From Spirochaetia bacterium (GTDB taxonomy: Bacteria; Spirochaetota; Leptospiria; Turneriellales; JAOUOS01): a stretch of 64,000 nt of DNA. Within the stretch, counting starts at the first letter, position 1; every line of letters begins with the position of its first letter. Location: the NCBI GenBank assembly GCA_029880265.1, contig JAOUOT010000010.1, positions 51,174 through 115,173 on the forward strand, written 5' to 3'. Below the pieces are notes generated by a model that was given only the letters and a program-made list of their open reading frames with translations, had not been told where the DNA came from and ran no database searches. The translations under genes and the position numbers were made by a program. Below, in pieces: positions 44,760-52,185 of this stretch.

Positions 44760-45577
44760 TTTCTTTCTCCTTTAATAAGGCGAAAGCTTATTTGCCCGGT
44801 ATTTTCGCCGGCGTCAAGGCTTTCTTCAAACGCTCTTGCGTTGTCTTGCGCCAGAATTTCAGCCGATCTTAAAACCTTTTTAAGATCTATCTCATTGTCA
44901 GAAAATAAAAAGAAAAATCTTTCAAAAGCGGGGGCGTCGTCTAGTTCATATGAATAGGGCAGTTTTGTTTTTTGATTCTTATTGAGTTTTGTCGTCAAAT
45001 TTTCTTTTAACGGAAAATGCAAAGAGACCTTGCCGCGCCCGTCGATTGACAGTATTACGCCGAAATCGGCTTCGCTTAAATAAGCCGCCTGTATAAGATC
45101 TCCCTTAAAAACGACGGAACCTTCAGATAAAAGATCGATTCTGTTGTTTCTTTGCAGATAAATAAAAAGTTTTGAAGCGTCGCCTTTTATGCGGGTTTTT
45201 TCTAGCCGCGCAAGATTATTATAATCGCTTGAATTTTTTTGTATATTCGGCAAAAGCAATACTATGGCCAGCGCGCATACGGCTGTCGCCGCCGATAAGA
45301 TTTGAAAATTACTCAGAAACGATTTTGCCTTTTTTTTCTCTACTTTTTGACTCTCGCTTATTTTATGTTTTAATAAAATTTGCCGCGCCATATCAGACGG
45401 TTTATATTTTTTTAAAATTTCGCCGTCTGATTTTTTTATGTTCTCTAATCTTTTTCTCAAACTCTTATCGTTTTCAATCTCTTTTTCAATTTCTTTTAAC
45501 TCGGCATGCGAAAGTTCTTTTAAAAGATAACGCTCTAATTTTATTTGGCTTATTTGCGAAAGCTTTTTATTCGGCAT
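44756..45577 (-). CDS. Membrane anti-sigma-factor-like protein
   Basis: About 273 residues. The cytoplasmic N-terminus (about 1-90) is charged and helical, contains LERYLLKELSHAELKEIEKE and has no zinc-finger cysteines. One transmembrane segment follows (about 95-115, ILSAATAVCALAIVLLL). The extracytoplasmic part is beta-prone with RGKVSLHFPLKENL, similar to DUF4384-type sensor domains. I use the ATG at 45577 because GGGAG lies 9 bases before it; it overlaps the sigma gene by 11 bases. It ends CTGA-overlapped with the caspase gene. Function is inferred from position and topology. Confidence 0.75.
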   Translation of the reverse strand: MPNKKLSQISQIKLERYLLKELSHAELKEIEKEIENDKSLRKRLENIKKSDGEILKKYKPSDMARQILLKHKISESQKVEKKKAKSFLSNFQILSAATAVCALAIVLLLPNIQKNSSDYNNLARLEKTRIKGDASKLFIYLQRNNRIDLLSEGSVVFKGDLIQAAYLSEADFGVILSIDGRGKVSLHFPLKENLTTKLNKNQKTKLPYSYELDDAPAFERFFFLFSDNEIDLKKVLRSAEILAQDNARAFEESLDAGENTGQISFRLIKGERN

Positions 45578-46058
45578 AATAAACATCTCCCATGGATTTT
45601 GCTTTTTCGCGAAGATTTCTAAGACGCTTTCTAACGCCCGATACCGAAAGACCCGATTCTTTTGCCGTTTCGCTTAGCGTCATTTTGTCGATATAATGCA
45701 TCACCGCGATTTCGCGGGTTGACGGTTTTTCAGACTTAAAAATGCGATCTAGCAAATCGACGGCGATAAACTTTTTTTCGTTATCTTCATACGAAGCAAT
45801 TTGCCATAAAAAATTATCTTCAGTTTTAATCTCTTTTGATTTCTTTGAGGTTAACATGTTTAAGCAGACATTGGTCGCGATTTTATATAAAAGCGCCGAA
45901 AGATAATCGCCTTTTAATTTATTTTGGGCGTCAATCAGTTTTAAAAATGTATCTTGCATTGCGTCTACCGCTAAATCTTCGTCTTTTAATAAAAACCGGC
46001 ACCTTCTTAAAACCATAGGGCCGTATTTTTTATAAGATTCTTCAATGTCTATTTTCAC
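45567..46058 (-). CDS. ECF-type RNA polymerase sigma factor
   Basis: A 163-residue sigma-70-family protein with only regions 2 and 4. Region 2 includes DEDLAVDAMQDTFLKL and LYKIATNVCLNML; region 4 contains REIAVMHYIDKMTLSETAKESGLSVSGVRKRL. The start is GTG at 46058. A TATAAT at 46083-46088 on the minus strand may be its -10. It is the first gene of the sigma - anti-sigma - caspase operon, so it likely drives it and other surface genes. Confidence 0.9.
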   Translation of the reverse strand: MKIDIEESYKKYGPMVLRRCRFLLKDEDLAVDAMQDTFLKLIDAQNKLKGDYLSALLYKIATNVCLNMLTSKKSKEIKTEDNFLWQIASYEDNEKKFIAVDLLDRIFKSEKPSTREIAVMHYIDKMTLSETAKESGLSVSGVRKRLRNLREKAKSMGDVYYAE

Positions 46059-46115
46059 CGAGAATTTACTCTTTTTTATACTATTATAACAGGTCAGAGC
46101 CGAAATAATGTTACT

Positions 46116-46781
46116 TTAATTCTGGTTTTTTTTATTTTCATTTTCTGACGATTTTCTCTCTTTCTCAAAAAGAAAATAACTAAAGATAATTAAATAAAGC
46201 GACATACCGACGGTCAACGATATTAATATGAAAAATACAACCGGCTTGTTAACGACAGATAAGGCAAACCAGATAAATCCGCAAATAAAGAACAAATAGG
46301 CGCCTACGCGGTGTGTCTTGTGCCAGACTGTTTCGCTCGCGAGCGTCCAGGGCGTTCTAATGCCGAAAGTATAGTTATGTTTTACCTGCGTCATATAGTT
46401 TCCTGTTATAATGAACAGAATTCCCACAAACATTTTAACGAGAAAAGAAACGTCTACCAGGAAATTCAAAGCGGCAAGCATTGACGCCCAATGAACGCCA
46501 ATCATAAATAAAACGATTGATAAAATCACTATTTCATAAGCTTTTTTATGCTTTTGGTAGCTGTCTCTTCGGGGGTCTATTTTCGGTATCAGGCGCATAA
46601 GTATAAGCATAATAAAAGGAATAGCCGCCAATAAAAAGGCATAGGCTTTATCTGAATACCTGTCTATCTCGCCGTAAATATTCCAATGCACGGGTATTTT
46701 TTCGGGCAGTTGGGGATATATAACCGCTGTCGCGATAACAGAAATTACAGAGATTAGAAAAATTAAAATTTTAAGTTTCAT
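46116..46781 (-). CDS. SdpI/DUF1648 family membrane protein
   Basis: A 221-residue membrane protein with six predicted transmembrane segments. The DUF1648 motif IPVHWNIYGEIDRYSDK is near residue 25 and GIRTPWTLASETVWHKTHR lies in the SdpI C-terminal half. In Bacillus, SdpI gives immunity to the SdpC toxin and sequesters the repressor SdpR. I start at the ATG at 46781, 6 bases after AAAGGAG. It overlaps the ArsR-family gene by 11 bases, as sdpI-sdpR do. No toxin gene is seen. Confidence 0.85.
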   Translation of the reverse strand: MKLKILIFLISVISVIATAVIYPQLPEKIPVHWNIYGEIDRYSDKAYAFLLAAIPFIMLILMRLIPKIDPRRDSYQKHKKAYEIVILSIVLFMIGVHWASMLAALNFLVDVSFLVKMFVGILFIITGNYMTQVKHNYTFGIRTPWTLASETVWHKTHRVGAYLFFICGFIWFALSVVNKPVVFFILISLTVGMSLYLIIFSYFLFEKERKSSENENKKNQN

Positions 46782-47043
46782 GTTCTTCTCCTTTAATTTC
46801 AAAAATCCATTCGAGAATTTCCTGAAAAACCGTAGTATTTAAAGAGTAAATCATAAACTGACCTTTTTTTTCAACGGTTACCAAATCTGCATTCTTTAAT
46901 AAGTTTAAATGATGGTTTAACGAGGCTCCGGTCATATTAAAGTTTTTTAAAAGTTCTCCCGCGTTTTTATCGCCGCCTTTTAACAGTTTTAATATCTGTC
47001 TGCGCGTAGGGTCGGCCAAAGCTTTAAATACTGAGTTTTCCAT
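46771..47043 (-). CDS. ArsR-family repressor, SdpR-like
   Basis: A 90-residue winged-helix repressor: FKALADPTRRQILKLL near the N-terminus and the recognition region FNMTGASLNHHLNLLKNADL. No metal-binding ELCVCDL motif is present, matching SdpR rather than metal-sensing ArsR. I use the ATG at 47043 because the protein then starts in the standard place; a frame from 47085 would cross the operator. The palindrome upstream suggests autorepression of the sdpR-sdpI pair. Confidence 0.88.
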   Translation of the reverse strand: MENSVFKALADPTRRQILKLLKGGDKNAGELLKNFNMTGASLNHHLNLLKNADLVTVEKKGQFMIYSLNTTVFQEILEWIFEIKGEEHET

Positions 47044-47051
47044 AATCTCTC

Positions 47052-47075
47052 TTAGATATTTAGAATAATATCTAA
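47052..47075. promoter_or_regulatory. Palindromic operator before the ArsR-family gene
   Basis: TTAGATATT (47052-47060) and AATATCTAA (47067-47075) form a perfect 9-base inverted repeat with a 6-base spacer, 8 bases upstream of the chosen start. This is a typical ArsR/SdpR-type operator. Confidence 0.65.
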
Positions 47076-47120
47076 ATACTGGCATGTTGTCAACTTTTTT
47101 TAAAAAAATAAATTTGTTCT

Positions 47121-47141
47121 ACGGTATTTAAATAATACCGT
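47121..47141 (-). terminator. Hairpin at the end of the ubiD-family gene
   Basis: An 8-bp stem ACGGTATT/AATACCGT spans the stop codon and last codons of the gene. A T-rich stretch follows on the minus strand after about 10 bases, so it may be a weak terminator. Confidence 0.5.
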
Positions 47142-48987
47142 GAAGACATCCGCCGGGTTTGCCCAGCTCGTCAACCATCTTTGTAATTTTCGGATCTTCT
47201 ACCAGAGGCGGCGCGTGATGGGGTTTAAGACGAATGTCGATTACGAGGGAGCCGCGGCACCCCCAGTGTTTGTTTTCAATAAAACTTTGTATGCCGTAAA
47301 TGTCATGAGACGGATTTGAGCGCGTAAAAGTCGCCCAGAGAAAATTATTGATATTTTTGCCGACAAAGGCGCTGTCGTCGGCCAGAAGTATCAGAGGCAT
47401 CTCGCTCAGTTCTTTGACGCCGGTAAGTTTTTTACACAAACTATTAATTTCTGCGGCTGCCGATTTGTAATTTTTAAAAGCGGGCGACTCAATAGCAAGA
47501 ACTCCGGGAAAGACGATTCGGGGGTTTTTAAAAAGGCCAGTAAGCGGTAAATTGGCGGGAACATTTTTGGCCAGCTTTCTTCTTTTCGCGCCCCTTGCCG
47601 CGATAATAATTTTTGAGCCTTCGTTATATCCGCTGCCTGTGTAATCTAAAGAATCGACAGTCGTCATGGTTTGAAAATGAAGGTCTCTTGTTAAATCGAC
47701 GCGCTCTAAAATATGGCGAAAATAATTTTCAATATCGTGAACATCAAGACTCGGGTTGTCTTCTTCTGCCGCGATAAAAAGATATTTCGCGAAAGAAGGA
47801 TGCCCGTAGCCTAAAATGGCGTTGGCAATTTTTAATATTTCCTGCGGTCGCTCGTTTTTTTCGTAAGGCGCAAATCTCTCTTTGCCAATCGCAAGCATTA
47901 AAGGATGCACCCCTGCGGCGTCAACAGCGTGCATGGCCTTAAGCCCCGGAATTTCAACCGGCCCCATGGGGGCGGCAATCTCTTGAATGAGCATGCCGAA
48001 TGCGGTGTCTTCTGCGGGGGGCCTTCCCACAACGGTAAACGGCCAGATGGCGTCTTTTCGATGGTATACCGAATCTACTTTTAAAACAGGGTAGGGATGT
48101 TTCAGGCTGTAGTATCCGAGATGATCGCCAAAGGGGCCTTCGGGTTTTGTTTTATTTGGCAGTACCGTTCCCGTGATGCAAAAATCGGCTTCGGTAGAAA
48201 ACACATGATTGTCTTTTCGGCTGAAGCGAAAGCGGCGCTTGCCCAGGGCCCCGGCAAAGAGAACCTCAGGCAGACCCTCGGGCAGGGGCATGACGGCAGC
48301 AAACGTATGAGAAGGGGGGCCGCCCACGAATACGCTTACCCTTAACGGTTCGCCTTTTTTTAAGGCGTTTGTATGATGAATTCCTATGTCGCGGCGAATT
48401 TGATAGTGAAGCCCTATCTCTTCGTTGGTTTTATACTGGTTGCCGGCAAGCTGAATGCGGTACATCCCCAGATTTGAATTGAATATGCCCGGCTTTAAAG
48501 GGTCTTCTGAATAAACCTGCGGCAGTAAAATAAAGGGTCCGCCGTCGTCGGGCCAGCTTTGAATTTGGGGAAGTTTATCGATAGAGGTTTTTGAGTAAAA
48601 AATCGGGCCGCCTCTTTTTTTCTTGGGCAGGGTCTTTAATAAAACCGGAAGAATGCCCGCAAGTTCCCAGGGTTTTTTCATCAGAAACGAAGGGTCGGCC
48701 TTCATCTTGATAAGCTTTTTTACCTGCTTTAAAGAAGATCTGAAAATAAAACGCGTTCTGTCGAGCGTTCCGAAAAGATTCGATACCGCCGCAAAAGGGC
48801 TTCCCTTCACATTTTCAAATAAAAGAGCAGGGCCGCCCGCTTCAAAAACGCGCCGGTGAATCTCTGCCATTTCAAGATGCGGATCTGTTTCTTCTTTTAT
48901 TCGAATTAACCGACCGTTTTTTTCAAGGTCGTTAACGCATTGTTTTAAACTTTTATACTTCAACGAGCCATCTTCAATATTTTGCAC
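47128..48987 (-). CDS. UbiD-family prenyl-FMN-dependent decarboxylase
   Basis: A 619-residue UbiD-type enzyme. The hallmark PEGPFGDHLGYY holds the active-site Glu, and SNLFGTLDRTRF and SNLGMYRIQLAG are also family regions. UbiD enzymes decarboxylate aromatic or related acids and require prenylated FMN made by UbiX. The longer length fits the menaquinone-futalosine-pathway-like or uncharacterised class rather than the 490-residue E. coli UbiD. UbiX is not adjacent. With an E-type SDH nearby, a quinone-synthesis role is plausible but unproven. Confidence 0.85.
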   Translation of the reverse strand: MQNIEDGSLKYKSLKQCVNDLEKNGRLIRIKEETDPHLEMAEIHRRVFEAGGPALLFENVKGSPFAAVSNLFGTLDRTRFIFRSSLKQVKKLIKMKADPSFLMKKPWELAGILPVLLKTLPKKKRGGPIFYSKTSIDKLPQIQSWPDDGGPFILLPQVYSEDPLKPGIFNSNLGMYRIQLAGNQYKTNEEIGLHYQIRRDIGIHHTNALKKGEPLRVSVFVGGPPSHTFAAVMPLPEGLPEVLFAGALGKRRFRFSRKDNHVFSTEADFCITGTVLPNKTKPEGPFGDHLGYYSLKHPYPVLKVDSVYHRKDAIWPFTVVGRPPAEDTAFGMLIQEIAAPMGPVEIPGLKAMHAVDAAGVHPLMLAIGKERFAPYEKNERPQEILKIANAILGYGHPSFAKYLFIAAEEDNPSLDVHDIENYFRHILERVDLTRDLHFQTMTTVDSLDYTGSGYNEGSKIIIAARGAKRRKLAKNVPANLPLTGLFKNPRIVFPGVLAIESPAFKNYKSAAAEINSLCKKLTGVKELSEMPLILLADDSAFVGKNINNFLWATFTRSNPSHDIYGIQSFIENKHWGCRGSLVIDIRLKPHHAPPLVEDPKITKMVDELGKPGGCLHGII

Positions 48988-49192
48988 ATCTGAGCTATAT
49001 TTTTTTTACGCTGTTTTCAGGGTTGAGCGCCGGTTGTAGGCTACACGCTCATAACGCAAGTTTTACAAGTCGCTGCAAATCATTTTTGTAGGCCTGATGA
49101 GGGCGACGCTGGTCGAAGGGTTGCAGCCCGCTCAGTCGGCCGCTCATCTGAAAAGCTTAGTCAGGGGGCTAATTGGCTAAAGTAAAAAATAA

Positions 49193-49221
49193 TTGACTGC
49201 CGGTATAAACTATGTTATACT
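49193..49221 (+). promoter_or_regulatory. Promoter of the MazEF-type pair, with embedded palindrome
   Basis: TTGACT (49193-49198), a 17-base spacer and TATACT (49216-49221) make a near-consensus promoter. An inverted repeat GTATAA (49203-49208) / TTATAC (49215-49220) lies inside it, suitable as an operator for the antitoxin. The ATG begins only 6 bases after the -10, so the message is likely leaderless. Confidence 0.75.
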
Positions 49222-49227
49222 GGAAAT

Positions 49228-49470
49228 ATGAAAACAGCGATTTCGATTCCTGATGATTTATATAAAAATGCTGAAAAACTAGCTGATAAATTAAAAATTA
49301 CCAGAAGTGAACTATATCAAAGAGCGATTAAAAGCTTTTTAGAAGATAATGAAAATAAAAACATAACAAAAAAACTAAATGACATATACGAAAATAGATC
49401 TTCAAAAATTGACTCTGGTATATATAATATTCAATATAATAGCCTAGAAAAAAATAATGAATCGTGGTGA
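49228..49470 (+). CDS. Ribbon-helix-helix antitoxin, MazE/CopG-type
   Basis: An 80-residue antitoxin. The N-terminal ribbon-helix-helix is TAISIPDDLYKNAEKLADKL with KITRSELYQRAIKSFLE; the C-terminal acidic, unstructured region should wrap the toxin. Its stop overlaps the toxin start by 14 bases. Operator and promoter directly upstream indicate autoregulation. It is a transposable-type accessory pair among other accessory genes. Confidence 0.85.
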   Translation: MKTAISIPDDLYKNAEKLADKLKITRSELYQRAIKSFLEDNENKNITKKLNDIYENRSSKIDSGIYNIQYNSLEKNNESW

Positions 49471-49798
49471 AATCTGGTGGGCTGATCTAAATAATCCACG
49501 GGGTTCGGAACCCGGATATAAAAGGCCGGTAGTTATTATTCAGGCGAATGAATTTAATAGAAGTAAAATAAATACTATAATTTGCGCTGTTATTACTTCA
49601 AATATAGAATTACAAAAAGCTCCCGGTAATATTTTTATCAGTAAGGAAGACTCATCATTAAGTAAAGACTCTGTAATAAATATAAGCCAAATAATAACGG
49701 TAGATAAACTTTTCTTAACAGAATTGGCCGGTACACTAACGCCAGGTATTTTAAAAAAATTAAATAAAAGTTTAAAACTAATATTAAATATAAAATAA
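49457..49798 (+). CDS. MazF/PemK-family mRNA interferase toxin
   Basis: A 113-residue toxin: MNRGEIWWADLNNPRGSEPG and YKRPVVIIQANEFNRS at the N-terminus, then VITSNIELQKAPGN and the conserved Ser/Thr region. These match the PemK/MazF fold that cleaves RNA at short sequences. Overlap with the antitoxin gene supports coupled translation. Target sequence is unknown. Confidence 0.9.
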   Translation: MNRGEIWWADLNNPRGSEPGYKRPVVIIQANEFNRSKINTIICAVITSNIELQKAPGNIFISKEDSSLSKDSVINISQIITVDKLFLTELAGTLTPGILKKLNKSLKLILNIK

Positions 49799-50004
49799 TA
49801 AAAAAAGAGAAGTGAATAACCAATTATTGCCGCTAACATCGGCAAAATTGCGAAGGCGATGGAGAATTAGTTTGCTTGAATATAGAGAATGAAAGTGAAA
49901 AAAATATTTATAAAAAATATCTGATGTATAGCTATGCCAGTGGATATAAATTATATTTATAAAAGGGTTCTTCTACAGGCTCGTTATGCGACGTTTTTCA
50001 AGAT

Positions 50005-50421
50005 TTATTTAATTGATTTGATAATATTAACAAATCCTTTTGAAGCATATTTTATAATTTCTTTATCAAAAGTTAATAAAGTAGCATTTAAGACTCTAGC
50101 TGTTGCAATGATCATTCTATCGGCTGGATCACCATGGAAGTCACCGGGCAGAATAGTACTTTCATAGGCTACTTCAGGAGAAAGGGGATATACACTCATC
50201 CCTGGTGCAGATGAGGCTTTCTTGACCCAATCTAAAGTATTTTCAGACAATATTATTCTTTCTTTGGCAACAAGCATTGAAACTTCCCATAGACTTATCG
50301 CGGGAATAAAAATTGTATGATCTTTTATATTCTTTTTAATAATATCTAAATAACCAGATTTTTTAATTTTTTCATCGCCATTTAGTAACCAAATCCAAGT
50401 ATGAGTATCAAGAACTATCAT
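50005..50421 (-). CDS. PIN-domain toxin, VapC-like
   Basis: A 138-residue PIN ribonuclease. The acidic triad lies in IVLDTHTWIW (Asp4), SLWEVSML (Glu) and GDPADRMIIATA (Asp pair). A fourth acidic residue follows in LLTFDKEII. The form is typical of VapC toxins paired with Phd/YefM antitoxins. It follows the antitoxin by 6 bases. Confidence 0.9.
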   Translation of the reverse strand: MIVLDTHTWIWLLNGDEKIKKSGYLDIIKKNIKDHTIFIPAISLWEVSMLVAKERIILSENTLDWVKKASSAPGMSVYPLSPEVAYESTILPGDFHGDPADRMIIATARVLNATLLTFDKEIIKYASKGFVNIIKSIK

Positions 50422-50427
50422 ATTTTA

Positions 50428-50652
50428 TTAGTCAGCATTCCATAATTCATCAATAGGTTTAATTATATCGGTATGAGTAATTACAGTATTTTTCATATAG
50501 CCAAATAAAGATTTACTAGGTTCTTTACTATATGGAATTAATTTCGCTACAGGTTTCCCATGTTTTGTGATAACAACTTCTTCATGGTATGAATTGACAT
50601 TATCCATAATTTTCAAACATTTACTTTTAAATTCTCCCGCAGATATCTTCAT
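50428..50652 (-). CDS. Phd/YefM-family antitoxin
   Basis: A 74-residue antitoxin with the YefM/Phd fold: ISAGEFKSKCLKIMDNV and EVVITKHGKPVAKLIPY. A GGAG ribosome-binding sequence is 7 bases before the ATG. It is the partner of the VapC-like toxin downstream. Two direct copies of TATGACTA, 6 bases apart, lie between the -10 and the gene and may be its operator. Confidence 0.88.
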   Translation of the reverse strand: MKISAGEFKSKCLKIMDNVNSYHEEVVITKHGKPVAKLIPYSKEPSKSLFGYMKNTVITHTDIIKPIDELWNAD

Positions 50653-50687
50653 AATGAATCTCCATAAGTAGTCATATTACTATAGTC

Positions 50688-50716
50688 ATAATAGGCGATT
50701 TCGAATAAGATGTCAA
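50688..50716 (-). promoter_or_regulatory. Promoter of the Phd/VapC pair
   Basis: The minus strand shows a consensus TTGACA (50711-50716), a 17-base spacer and TATTAT (50688-50693). The direct repeats TATGACTA follow downstream, so autorepression is likely. Confidence 0.8.
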
Positions 50717-50754
50717 GAGAAAATACAAATATTTATTAAATAAGTGAATAATTT

Positions 50755-51388
50755 ATGAGGGGTAATAAATTTAAAAATATGGGCCGCCCGAGGTTCTTCA
50801 GTTAATTGATATTGATAAACCCACGCCCAAAGAAAATCAAATGCTCGTAAAAGTTTATGCGACAACGGTTTCAGCCGGGGTAATGTTTGCCCGGGCCGGC
50901 AAATACCCAGATTCCAGATTATATACTCTCGCTATTCGATTAATCTTTGGACTTACATAACCCAGAAAAAATATTCTGGGTTATGAATTTTCGGGAGAAG
51001 TTGAGTCTGTTGATAAAGAAGTAAAACGATTCAAAGCGGAGTGTGCAGTACTTCAAATCTTGAACTGGTAAAATCTCTGGGGGCCGATACAGTAATAGAT
51101 TATACGAAAGAGAATTTTACTCACAATGGCGACACCTATGATTTTGTTTTTGACGCGGTTGGTAAAATTTCGGCTTCTTACGCTAAAAATTCTTTGGGTA
51201 AAAATGGCAAATATATAACCGTTAAATCGCCTACTAAAGACAGTACCGAGAACCTGTTCCTTTTAAAAGAACTAGCTGAGGCGGGAAAAATTAAACCGGT
51301 TATAGATAAAAGATATTCGCTGAATCAAATTGTAGAGGCTCACAGATATGCCGACAAAGGCCGCAAGAAAGGTATTGCTATAAATTAA
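50755..51388 (+). pseudogene. Decayed quinone oxidoreductase (MDR family, NADPH-dependent)
   Basis: The fragments KYGPPEVLQLIDIDKP, then SAGVMFARAGKYPDS and ILGYEFSGEVESV, and later SLGADTVIDYTKENF and a normal C-terminus read as an MDR-superfamily alcohol dehydrogenase/quinone oxidoreductase. The 5' end is out of frame, a TAA replaces a codon between GLT and PRK (about 50957), and the region from about 51034 loses roughly 80-100 residues. That deletion removes the NADPH-binding glycine motif, and the frame changes at the junction. The gene is therefore non-functional. Only the last 115 codons are open. Confidence 0.9.
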
Positions 51389-51453
51389 TGCGCAAGCAAC
51401 GCCGCAAGCGGCGACGTGTTGTGCCCGCTTGTGCCCTGCGGGTAGCGGGTAGC

Positions 51454-51583
51454 TTACTGCATAAGCCTTTTCCCATTTATGGAACTATTTTCAGGATGAA
51501 ATAAGGTTTGTTTTTCTCTGTTCATATTCACTCCTTTCCAGAATAAAAAATCTACCTTGGTGGTCTAATTTGGGGGGGCAGAA
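51454..51583 (-). other. Possible insertion-sequence end with a 23-codon ORF remnant
   Basis: On the minus strand CTGCCCCCCCAAATTAGACC (about 51564-51583) resembles terminal repeats of IS3-family elements. It is followed by an AAAGGAG sequence and a 23-codon frame (51525 to 51454) that ends early. No transposase is visible. I regard this as a possible scar only. Confidence 0.25.
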
Positions 51584-51662
51584 ATATGGAAGTATGCTGA
51601 AGCGAAAGGAAGCAAACTTAAAAAAACAGGCAAATTAAAACATTTATGATTATACTAATAAA

Positions 51663-52145
51663 ATGGAAGATAATATATATGCGTTTTCTGCCAAAGATAT
51701 AAAAGGTAAAGAGACATCTTTAAGTAAATATAAAAATAAAATTCTTTTAATAGTCAACACCGCCAGTAAATGCGGTTTTACAAAACAATATTCGGGGCTA
51801 GAAGAATTATACAAAAAATATAAAAATAAAGGTTTTTTTGTTTTGGGATTTCCTTGTAACCAGTTTGGCGGGCAGGAGCCCGGCGATGAAGAAGAAATAA
51901 TGAAATTTTGCAGCATTAACTATAATGTAACCTTTCCCATGTTTTCTAAAATAAATGTTAACGGAAAAAACGAACATCCCCTTTACGGGTATCTTAAAAA
52001 AAGCAAGCCCGGTTTGGCGGGTACCGAAAGAATAAAATGGAACTTTACAAAATTCTTGATTGATAAAAACGGAACAGCGGTAAAAAGATTCGCTTCAAAA
52101 GATAAGCCCGAAGAACTTGAAAAAGAAATTACAGATTTATTATAA
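51663..52145 (+). CDS. Glutathione peroxidase family, thioredoxin-linked type
   Basis: A 160-residue peroxidase. The catalytic Cys is in NTASKCGFTKQY, the glutamine in FPCNQFGGQEPG and the tryptophan in WNFTKFL complete the tetrad. A second cysteine in FPCNQF is the expected resolving residue for thioredoxin-dependent forms. There is no signal peptide, so it acts in the cytoplasm on hydroperoxides. It is convergent with the SQR-like gene, 40 bases away. Confidence 0.92.
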   Translation: MEDNIYAFSAKDIKGKETSLSKYKNKILLIVNTASKCGFTKQYSGLEELYKKYKNKGFFVLGFPCNQFGGQEPGDEEEIMKFCSINYNVTFPMFSKINVNGKNEHPLYGYLKKSKPGLAGTERIKWNFTKFLIDKNGTAVKRFASKDKPEELEKEITDLL

Positions 52146-52185
52146 ATCAAAAATAAAACGGCTAAAGCGGCGCAAAAAAATATTT

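Noticed and set aside
49983..49989. GTTATGC motif near the toxin-antitoxin genes as an integron attC site
   Set aside because: Only one arm is seen; I could not find the second arm with the expected complementary sequence, nor an integrase.
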